Below are positions 6,376 through 11,755 of a stretch of DNA of 11,755 nt, piece by piece (within the stretch, counting starts at the first letter, position 1; each line of letters begins with the position of its first letter). The position numbers were made by a program, and so were the translations under genes. The notes below the pieces were generated by a model that worked only from the letters and a program-made list of their open reading frames with translations, did not search any database and had not been told where the DNA came from. Source of the DNA: Luminiphilus sp. (GTDB lineage: Bacteria; Pseudomonadota; Gammaproteobacteria; Pseudomonadales; Halieaceae); NCBI GenBank assembly GCA_024638905.1, contig JAHEJH010000195.1, positions 1 through 11,755 on the forward strand, read 5' to 3'.

Positions 6376-7412
6376 CAAAACGTGTCGCCCTCGCTGCCTT
6401 GCTGTTGTGTGCCGTCGCAGTTGGTGCCAGTGCGCTGCGCTTGGCCGCAGTCTGGAATCAGGCGCTCGCGATCCCCGCAGAGGGGACCATTATCACTGTG
6501 GCTAAGGGTGAAAGCTTGAGCACGGTGCTCGCGCGAGCTGAGCATAATGAGTGGTTAACCCAAGGCAGCTGGGTGGGTGTCGTCGCCCAATGGCAGGGCT
6601 TGGATGAGCAAATTCAGGCGGGTGAGTTTGCCCTCAATGCCCCGTTGACCGCCGGCGAGTTCATCGCGAAATTGGCGGCAGGAGAGGTAGTGCGCCGAAG
6701 TGTGACGCTACCGGAAGGAATCACGCTCGCCGAGGCGATAGAGGTCTTGCACCGGGAATCCACGCTGGCCAAAACGCCCCTTGCCGATTTATCTACTGCC
6801 TTGTTGGTGATGACCGGACGGCAAGACTCAGCTGAAGGGCTTTTTCTTCCCGAGACCTGGTCTTACATCCGCGGTGACTCAGATCTCGATATTCTACGGA
6901 GGTCACATCACGCGTTGACTGAGTTGCTCTCCTCATTGTGGGAACGTCGACCCGAGGGCTCGGTGCTGGCATCTCCCTACGCTGCTTTAACGCTGGCCTC
7001 GATCGTCGAAAAAGAGACCGGTGTGGCCGACGAGCGCAAGCAAATCGCTGGGGTTTTCCTGCGTCGGCTTGAAAAGGGGATGCGTTTGCAGACTGACCCC
7101 ACCGTCATTTATGGTCTTGGCGATGACTACGATGGCGACTTGAAGCGACGACACTTGCGAGACACCACCAACCCCTACAATACCTATGCCATTCATGGGC
7201 TCCCGCCGACCCCTATCGCCTTGCCCGGTGAGGCAGCATTGCGCGCCGTCTTTGCGCCCGATGATGCCGGCGCGCTGTATTTTGTTGCGAAGGGCGATGG
7301 CTCACATGCTTTTAGCGCGACGCTGGAGGAGCATCAAGAGAACGTGCGTCGCTATCAGCTGACCCGGCGCGCAGACTACCGATCGTCGCCCAACACTTCG
7401 GCTGATCAGTAA
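6372..7412 (+). CDS. mltG: Endolytic murein transglycosylase MltG (YceG)
   Basis: This inner-membrane enzyme cleaves nascent glycan strands and is thought to set their length. The 346-residue protein opens with a short basic end (MTKR) and one hydrophobic segment (about 5-28) that serves as membrane anchor. An N-terminal LysM-like region follows, with VAKGESLSTVLA at about 43-54. The YceG domain has FLPETWSY (158-165), the catalytic Glu214 in SIVEKETG, LQTDPTVIYGLG (239-250) and the NPYNTYAIHGLPPTPI block (267-282). ATG 6372 is preferred over GTG 6330 because the longer form would put a polar stretch before the anchor and overlap pabC more. Only the ATGA overlap, not a ribosome site, supports initiation, which suggests coupling to pabC. 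Confidence 0.93.
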   Translation: MTKRVALAALLLCAVAVGASALRLAAVWNQALAIPAEGTIITVAKGESLSTVLARAEHNEWLTQGSWVGVVAQWQGLDEQIQAGEFALNAPLTAGEFIAKLAAGEVVRRSVTLPEGITLAEAIEVLHRESTLAKTPLADLSTALLVMTGRQDSAEGLFLPETWSYIRGDSDLDILRRSHHALTELLSSLWERRPEGSVLASPYAALTLASIVEKETGVADERKQIAGVFLRRLEKGMRLQTDPTVIYGLGDDYDGDLKRRHLRDTTNPYNTYAIHGLPPTPIALPGEAALRAVFAPDDAGALYFVAKGDGSHAFSATLEEHQENVRRYQLTRRADYRSSPNTSADQ

Positions 7413-7417
7413 ACAGT

Positions 7418-8044
7418 ATGACGGGTCGCTTTATCACTATCGAAGGCGGAGAGGGCGCAGGAAAATCGACCGCGCAGACCTTTTTGGCTGAGAAGCTGAC
7501 AGCGCAGGGCATATCGGTTTTGCAAACCCGGGAGCCTGGCGGCACACCTCTGGCAGAGGCAATCCGCCATAATTTGTTGAGCGTCGACGAAGAAGCCCCG
7601 GTAGAAATGACGGAGTTGTTGCTCGTCTTTGCCGCTCGTGCGCAACACCTGACCAAAGTGATCGAGCCCGCGTTGAATCAGGGGCAGTGGGTACTGTGCG
7701 ATCGATTTACTGACGCAACCTATGCTTACCAGGGAGCAGGCAGAGGCCTATCGGCTGAGCTCATTGGCAAGCTTGAATCGTTGGTCCAGGGCGGCAGGGT
7801 GCCTGACACTGTCATCTTGTTAGACATGCCACCAGAGATTGGCATGGCCCGGGCCCGCGCTCGTGGGGCATTGGACCGCTTTGAACAAGAAGAGCAGGCG
7901 TTTTTCGAGCGAGTACGCCAGGGTTACCTCGACCGCGCTGCCCGTTTTCCTGACCGCTATATTGTTGTTGACGCGGCACAGCACCTGGGCGGTGTCCAAA
8001 AATCTCTGGAGGCGGTTATGAAAAGGTGGTTTACAGATGCCTGA
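7418..8044 (+). CDS. tmk: Thymidylate kinase
   Basis: This enzyme phosphorylates dTMP to dTDP, the committed kinase step for dTTP. The 208-residue protein has the P-loop GGEGAGKST (10-18), the DRF motif in CDRFTDATYAYQGAGRG that binds dTMP, and the LID region RARGALDRFEQE followed by AFFERVRQGYL. The P-loop and LID arrangement resembles the E. coli type. ATG 7418 lies five bases after the mltG stop with no clear ribosome site. The 3' end overlaps holB by eight bases. The tmk-holB pair is a common replication-linked arrangement. Confidence 0.96.
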   Translation: MTGRFITIEGGEGAGKSTAQTFLAEKLTAQGISVLQTREPGGTPLAEAIRHNLLSVDEEAPVEMTELLLVFAARAQHLTKVIEPALNQGQWVLCDRFTDATYAYQGAGRGLSAELIGKLESLVQGGRVPDTVILLDMPPEIGMARARARGALDRFEQEEQAFFERVRQGYLDRAARFPDRYIVVDAAQHLGGVQKSLEAVMKRWFTDA

Positions 8045-9053
8045 AACATCAGAGCTCGCACTCGAGTTGCATGACGCGACCCCGCCGTGGCTGTTGAATC
8101 AACTACGGGCATGGATGTCCGGCGCGGGCGACAAAGGCCATGCCTACCTTGTGGTCAGCGAAGACGCAGAGGAGGCTTCTCTGTTTTCGAGGCAACTCGC
8201 GATGCAGCAGCTTTGCCATGATCTTCAGGACGGTATGGCCTGCGGGCAATGCCGGAGTTGTAAGGCCTTTCTTCAAGGGACCCACGGCGACCTATTGTTG
8301 CTCCAGGTGCCGGACGGCAAAACGGCGATCGGCATTGATCAGGTCCGAGAGGCCACACACTTCCTTCAACAGACAGCGCTCTATGGCGCAGCCAAATTGT
8401 TACTGGTTCGTGATGCTGGCCAGATGACGCTTGCGGCGGCAAACAGTCTGCTGAAAACACTGGAAGAGCCGCCCGGCAACGCGTTGGTGCTACTTTCCAG
8501 CGCTGAGCCCTGGCGGCTGCCGCCGACCGTCAGATCGCGCTGCCAATTGTTGCGTCTGCCCCGTAGTGAAAAAGATGCAGCGCTGAAATGGTTAGGTTCA
8601 CAAGTCGGAGGCTCTGCCGCAGACGCTGAGCACTTGCTGGACATGGCGCAAGGGCGAGCGGTCTCAGCGCGGCTGATGGCTGATTCAGAAAGCCTTGCTG
8701 CAAAAGAAGCGCTTGTTGCAAGCTTTCCAGTGTTGAGTGAACAACAGGCTGGTCCACCGGCGGCTTGGTCCGGCGTCGATTTGAGCGCGCTGTTATCAGA
8801 GTTGCTCGTCTGGGTTGAAGGTCAGGTGCGCGGGGTCGATAAGGATCGTTTTTGTCATCAGGCACAAAGCTGGTTGTTACTGCATCGTTGCGTGGCGGAG
8901 CTGTCGTCGAGGGTCAAACGAGGCGCGACGCCCGGGAAGGATATCGTGATCGCAGAGCTGTTTCGCCTGTGTCGAAGCCGGGACCATGCAGCCTTCGCAG
9001 ACATTAGCGGACGATTTCTATCGAGCCTTGGCAGGGAAGGTGCAGCCAGTTAA
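8037..9053 (+). CDS. holB: DNA polymerase III delta' subunit
   Basis: Delta' is the stator subunit of the clamp loader. The 338-residue protein has the clamp-loader zinc site C-x8-C-x2-C-x2-C (Cys60, 69, 72, 75). It also has ANSLLKTLEEPP and the SRC arginine-finger motif in TVRSRCQLL, which acts on the neighbouring ATP site. The position of a Walker A loop (after HAYLVV, about 35-45) reads SEDAEEA, with no GxxxxGK. It should not bind ATP, as expected for E. coli-type delta' and unlike DnaX. The start ATG 8037 has AAGGTGG (8023-8029) seven bases upstream and overlaps the tmk end by eight bases. Confidence 0.94.
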   Translation: MPETSELALELHDATPPWLLNQLRAWMSGAGDKGHAYLVVSEDAEEASLFSRQLAMQQLCHDLQDGMACGQCRSCKAFLQGTHGDLLLLQVPDGKTAIGIDQVREATHFLQQTALYGAAKLLLVRDAGQMTLAAANSLLKTLEEPPGNALVLLSSAEPWRLPPTVRSRCQLLRLPRSEKDAALKWLGSQVGGSAADAEHLLDMAQGRAVSARLMADSESLAAKEALVASFPVLSEQQAGPPAAWSGVDLSALLSELLVWVEGQVRGVDKDRFCHQAQSWLLLHRCVAELSSRVKRGATPGKDIVIAELFRLCRSRDHAAFADISGRFLSSLGREGAAS

Positions 9054-9062
9054 GGTAGGGAC

Positions 9063-9407
9063 ATGAGTGATGTTGATCAGCAATCGGTGCTGGCCCTAAC
9101 GATTCAGGACAAAAGCGTTCTCTACGGCGCTTATATGTCTTTTCTTAGAAATGGTGGCCTGTTTGTGCCGACGGCTCGGACATATCGTCTAGGAGATGAG
9201 GTTTTCTTATTGCTCACTCTGATGGATGAGCCAGAAAAGCTACCCGTTGCCGGACGCGTTGTGTGGATCACTCCGGAGGGTGCCCAGGGCAACAGGCAAG
9301 CGGGCATCGGTATCGAGTTTTCAGATGAAGACGCCACCATCACCGCCAAAATTGAAACTCATCTGGCGGGGTCTCTGACCTCGGACCGGGTCACCCACAC
9401 GCTCTGA
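9063..9407 (+). CDS. pilZ: Type IV pilus assembly PilZ protein
   Basis: This 114-residue single PilZ domain closely follows the Pseudomonas PilZ pattern: KSVLYGAYMSFLRNGGLFVPT near the start, LGDEVFLLLTLMDEPEKLPVAGRVVWITP in the middle, and GIGIEF with IETHLAGSLTSDRVTHTL at the end. It lacks the RxxxR part of the c-di-GMP signature, like the founding PilZ, which works in pilus biogenesis without binding c-di-GMP itself. It starts nine bases after holB, with AAGG (9052-9055) as ribosome site. It is the last gene of the cluster. In Pseudomonas tatD usually follows, but here a non-coding region does. Confidence 0.93.
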   Translation: MSDVDQQSVLALTIQDKSVLYGAYMSFLRNGGLFVPTARTYRLGDEVFLLLTLMDEPEKLPVAGRVVWITPEGAQGNRQAGIGIEFSDEDATITAKIETHLAGSLTSDRVTHTL

Positions 9408-9411
9408 TTTG

Positions 9412-9597
9412 TCAAAAAGCGCGCGCAAAAAAGCGGGCCCCGAGGGGCCCGTAGTCATAGACTTTTAGGAGTGGTGCGTTCGCGGGCACATCAGCGAACA
9501 CACAGTCCGGGCACTTGGGATACCCGGTGTCGTCAGGCTTCTTGAGGGGCACTGCGACCAATTCATTATGACTGAAGCGCCAAATTAATCCAGCCAC
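9412..9597 (-). CDS. Doubtful small ORF, 61 codons, unknown product
   Basis: I do not recognise this protein. It would start at GTG 9597, as no ATG is available and the frame is closed by a TGA just upstream. No ribosome-binding sequence is visible. The predicted protein has one CPDC pair (residues 29-32), which could be half a metal site, in a PKCPDCVFADVPANAP context, and a C-terminus GPLGARFFARAF. The codons of the middle and end favour G or C in third position, as in real genes here. However, the last dozen codons coincide with a strong minus-strand terminator, so most transcripts would end before the stop codon. It could be a small protein read from a non-stop mRNA, or a chance ORF across a small RNA. 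Confidence 0.3.
   Translation of the reverse strand: MAGLIWRFSHNELVAVPLKKPDDTGYPKCPDCVFADVPANAPLLKVYDYGPLGARFFARAF
9427..9451 (-). terminator. Strong intrinsic terminator, minus strand
   Basis: CGGGCCCC (9434-9441) and GGGGCCCG (9444-9451) form a perfect 8+8 inverted repeat. On the minus strand the hairpin is followed by C and then six T (plus-strand A 9427-9432). On the plus strand no T-run follows directly, so termination of pilZ transcripts here would be weak. A minus-strand transcript is therefore expected from the right. Confidence 0.75.
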
Positions 9598-9656
9598 GGC
9601 CCGCCAATTCTTAGATCAATGCGTCATATTACCTGCTTTGCTGTATGCAAGTTTAA

Positions 9657-9685
9657 TATTTAATTTAGCTTATATCCATAAGCAA
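9657..9685 (-). promoter_or_regulatory. Candidate minus-strand promoter in the AT-rich island
   Basis: On the minus strand TTGCTT (plus 9680-9685) is followed after 17 bases by TAAATA (plus 9657-9662). The predicted start near 9650 and the terminator at 9427 would give an RNA of about 220 bases. AT-rich DNA yields such matches often, so this is weak. Confidence 0.3.
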
Positions 9686-9711
9686 TTGTTTTATAAGCTT
9701 TTTATTTAAGC
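9668..9711. repeat. ATAAGC/GCTTAT repeat cluster
   Basis: GCTTAT (9668-9673) and ATAAGC (9678-9683) form a perfect dyad around ATCC. A second ATAAGC lies at 9693-9698 and a related TTTAAGC at 9705-9711. The direct copies are 15 and about 13 bases apart. This could be a protein-binding array or simply AT-rich low complexity. Confidence 0.45.
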
Positions 9712-9745
9712 GCTGTTTCTCTAGTCGTTTATCATCATGGCGTTG

Positions 9746-9761
9746 GCGATCGGGCGATCGC
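9746..9761. repeat. Perfect 7+7 inverted repeat
   Basis: GCGATCG and CGATCGC are exact reverse complements separated by GG. The shape suits a dimeric DNA-binding protein or a short hairpin. No T-run follows on either strand, so it is not a terminator. Confidence 0.5.
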
Positions 9762-9799
9762 AGAGGGCGCTCCGAACCCGACGTCCCCGCCCGAAATCG

Positions 9800-9828
9800 T
9801 TGTAAACACTGGCCTTTTATGACAACAT
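9800..9828 (+). promoter_or_regulatory. Weak candidate promoter for tRNA-Leu (and tig)
   Basis: TTGTAA (9800-9805) and CAACAT (9823-9828) are separated by 17 bases, and the -10 keeps only A2, A5 and T6. The GC-rich bases after it (CGCGCGCC) resemble the discriminator of stringently controlled stable-RNA promoters. The start would be about 40 bases before the tRNA. Confidence 0.3.
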
Positions 9829-9874
9829 CGCGCGCCTCGCTGGTAGCCCTGTCACGGTCTTTCCTGCGTTTTGT

Positions 9875-9959
<85 letters not shown>

Positions 9960-10066
9960 AGTTCCGCCACGAAACCACGTAACGCCCCGCGTTGAACCGG
10001 GTAGAGCGCCACTGCGAACAAACGGTATCGCATACCTTACATCTTGCATTTTTCAGGAGCACAAAC

Positions 10067-11398
10067 ATGCGGGTCTCCGTAGAAACAACGTCCGGATTAG
10101 AGCGTCGATTGACCGTCGGTGTGCCGGCTGATCGGGTGGATATCGCCGTCGACAAACGGCTTCAGGAAGCTGCCCGCAATGTGCGGTTGCCGGGATTCCG
10201 TCCTGGAAAGGTCCCCATGCGGGTGATGCAGCAGCGATTTGGTGCGGGTGTAAGACAGGAGGTGCTGGGCGAAGTGATCAGCCAGTCATTTCAGGAGGCG
10301 GTCATCTCCGAAAATCTCCGACCGGCAGGCCAGCCCAGCATCGAAGCGCGTAAGATGGACGCGGGTCAGGATGTCGAGTACACCGCTACTTTTGAGGTGT
10401 TTCCCACCGTCGAAGTCAGTGCGATTGACGATTTGTCGATCGAGAAGCCTGTCGCCGACGTGACAGATGCGGATATCGACGACATCGTCGAGGTGTTTCG
10501 CAAGCAGCAGGGAAAATTGGTCACCGCTGAGCGCGCCGCGGTAGAAGGCGACACATTGGTAATCGATTTTGAAGGTTTTCGTGATGGTGAGGCCTTTGAG
10601 GGCGGTTCTGGTGAGGGCACCTCTCTGGAGCTGGGTTCGGGCCGGATGATCCCCGGATTTGAAGACGGCTTGATCGGCGCGAGCGCCGGCGAGGAAAAAG
10701 TGTTGCAGCTCACCTTTCCGGAGGACTACCAGTCAGAAGATCTCGCCGGTGCCGACGTAGAATTCAAGGTGCAGGTTAAGGAAGTGCAGGAATTGGAGCT
10801 CGCGCCAGTAGATGAGGCCCTGTTTGCGCAATATGGCTTGGAAGAGGGCACAGAGGAGAGCTTTCGCGCCGAGGTGAAGCAGAACATGGAGCGCGAGCTC
10901 CGTAACGCGATCGAGGCGTCAGTGAAGACGCAGGTGATGGATGCCATTGTGGCCGCCCACGGTGAGCTGGAACTGCCTGCATCTTTGATCGCGCAGGAAG
11001 TGAATGCCATGCGGCAGCAAATGTTTCAGCAGTTCGGCGGCGCTGCCCCGCAGGACTTAGACCTAGCGTCAATCTTGCCCGACGAAATGTTCGCTGATCA
11101 GGCTGAACGCCGGGTTAAGCTTGGGCTCGTTGTGGCGGAAATGATCAGCCAGTTTGAGTTAACAGCGGAGCCCGCTAAGGTGCGTGAAGCAATTGAAGAT
11201 ATCGCGTCGACCTATCAAGACCCTGAGGAAGTGATTAATTGGTACTACTCAGAGAACGAGCAGTTGGCGGGTATTGAATCACGTGTGCTGGAGGATGCAG
11301 TGGTAGAGAAGCTGCTTTCTACCGCGGCTATCGCAGAGGTGGAGTGCAGCTATCAGGATGCGTTGGCCAAAGCGCGACCGGCGACTCCGGCAGAGTAG
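10067..11398 (+). CDS. tig: Trigger factor (ribosome-associated chaperone, peptidyl-prolyl isomerase)
   Basis: Trigger factor binds ribosomal protein L23 at the tunnel exit and shields nascent chains. The 443-residue protein has three domains. The N-terminal ribosome-binding domain carries the signature GFRPGKVP (43-50). The FKBP-like isomerase domain (about 150-245) includes GDTLVIDFEGFRDGEAFEGG and MIPGFEDGLIG. A helical C-terminal domain runs from about 250 to the end. ATG 10067 is chosen over an upstream in-frame start because MRVSVETTSGLERRL is the family N-terminus and AGGAG (10055-10059) lies seven bases before it. clpP follows 18 bases after the stop, giving the common tig-clpP order (clpX would normally come next, outside the window). 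Confidence 0.97.
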   Translation: MRVSVETTSGLERRLTVGVPADRVDIAVDKRLQEAARNVRLPGFRPGKVPMRVMQQRFGAGVRQEVLGEVISQSFQEAVISENLRPAGQPSIEARKMDAGQDVEYTATFEVFPTVEVSAIDDLSIEKPVADVTDADIDDIVEVFRKQQGKLVTAERAAVEGDTLVIDFEGFRDGEAFEGGSGEGTSLELGSGRMIPGFEDGLIGASAGEEKVLQLTFPEDYQSEDLAGADVEFKVQVKEVQELELAPVDEALFAQYGLEEGTEESFRAEVKQNMERELRNAIEASVKTQVMDAIVAAHGELELPASLIAQEVNAMRQQMFQQFGGAAPQDLDLASILPDEMFADQAERRVKLGLVVAEMISQFELTAEPAKVREAIEDIASTYQDPEEVINWYYSENEQLAGIESRVLEDAVVEKLLSTAAIAEVECSYQDALAKARPATPAE

Positions 11399-11416
11399 AC
11401 GACAAAAGGAATGAGC

Positions 11417-11755
11417 ATGGAACAGTCAGGTTTCGATCAGGACCCACAGGCTCTCGGCTTGGTGCCGATGGTGATCGAGCAGACTTCTCGAGGGGAGCGC
11501 TCCTTCGACATTTATTCGCGGCTCCTAAAGGAGCGCGTGATCTTTATCGTCGGTGCGATCGAAGATCACATGGCGAACCTGATCGTGGCGCAGCTCCTGT
11601 TTCTGGAGTCTGAGAATCCCGACAAGGACGTGCACCTTTACATCAATAGCCCCGGTGGCTCGGTGACGGCTGGCCTGTCGATTTACGACACGATGCGCTT
11701 CATCAAGCCGGATGTGAGCACCATGTGCATTGGCCAGGCGGCGTCTATGGGTGCC
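11417..11755 (+). CDS. clpP: ATP-dependent Clp protease proteolytic subunit, 5' part (cut by window end)
   Basis: The first 113 codons are present and the frame is open to the end of the window. A short propeptide-like lead (about 13 residues) precedes LVPMVIEQTSRGERSFDIYS, the normal start of mature ClpP. YINSPGGSVTAG (75-86) provides the oxyanion-hole glycines, and the catalytic Ser110 is in GQAASMGA at the very edge. His and Asp of the triad lie outside. ATG 11417 is preferred over ATG 11411 because AAGGA (11406-11410) is six bases from the former and adjacent to the latter. ClpP forms the serine-protease barrel that works with ClpX or ClpA. Confidence 0.96.
   Translation, partial: MEQSGFDQDPQALGLVPMVIEQTSRGERSFDIYSRLLKERVIFIVGAIEDHMANLIVAQLLFLESENPDKDVHLYINSPGGSVTAGLSIYDTMRFIKPDVSTMCIGQAASMGA

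Larger units (their letters stand above)
9408..9874. other. 467-base intergenic region between pilZ and tRNA-Leu
   Basis: No confident gene is seen. From left to right it holds a minus-strand intrinsic terminator (9427-9451), two further hairpins (9474-9503 and 9507-9527), a doubtful minus-strand ORF (9412-9597), an AT-rich island (about 15 G+C in 9641-9710) with ATAAGC repeats, a 7+7 palindrome (9746-9761) and a weak promoter candidate for the tRNA (9800-9828). It joins two gene groups that are apart in Pseudomonas, so it may be a rearrangement junction. Confidence 0.7.

Noticed and set aside
9737..9805. 22-codon plus-strand ORF (MALAIGRSQRAL..., basic)
   Set aside because: No ribosome-binding sequence and no similarity recognised. 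Its first codons are simply the GCGATCG palindrome region.
11411..11416. clpP start at ATG 11411
   Set aside because: The AAGGA ribosome site would directly abut this codon, while ATG 11417 has normal spacing.
11344..11613. Plus-strand ORF overlapping the tig end and clpP start
   Set aside because: It is out of frame with both clear genes and runs through conserved ClpP sequence. The translation has no family resemblance.

Overview
The window is an ordinary housekeeping stretch of a proteobacterial chromosome, about 57% G+C by eye. Protein similarity to E. coli and Pseudomonas orthologues is strong. The order rpmF-fabD-fabG-acpP-fabF-pabC-mltG-tmk-holB-pilZ follows the Pseudomonas-type gammaproteobacterial layout. 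A marine gammaproteobacterium of the Cellvibrionales/Halieaceae kind is my best guess, but that assignment is inference.

Layout. (1) 1-1155: the 3' part of rluC (+) converges on and overlaps a maf/yceF-type nucleotide pyrophosphatase (-). (2) 1156-1273: a divergent promoter region with a near-consensus sigma70 promoter that places the transcript start almost on the yceD start codon. (3) 1274-9407: one long plus-strand series, yceD, rpmF, fabD, fabG, acpP, fabF, pabC, mltG, tmk, holB, pilZ, mostly with tiny gaps or ATGA overlaps. An apparent acpP promoter and an intrinsic terminator after acpP set that gene off as a separately expressed unit. (4) 9408-9874: a 467-base region without a confident gene. 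It holds a strong minus-strand intrinsic terminator, a doubtful 61-codon minus-strand ORF, consecutive hairpins, a very AT-rich island (about 15 G+C in 70 bases) with ATAAGC repeats, and a 7+7 palindrome. (5) 9875-11755: tRNA-Leu(UAG), trigger factor (tig) and the first 113 codons of clpP, which runs off the window.

How the genes work together. YceD and L32 belong to large-subunit ribosome biology, and RluC modifies 23S rRNA. FabD, FabG, AcpP and FabF form the core of type II fatty acid elongation. PabC feeds folate synthesis, MltG limits peptidoglycan strand length, Tmk and HolB serve DNA replication, and PilZ supports type IV pili. Tig and ClpP handle nascent chains and proteolysis.

The notable points are the absence of plsX and fabH between rpmF and fabD, with the two genes left in one frame and fabD forced to use TTG; the predicted leaderless yceD mRNA; and the 9408-9874 region. 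I saw no CRISPR array, insertion sequence, prophage or defence system, and nothing I would call a new system with confidence.
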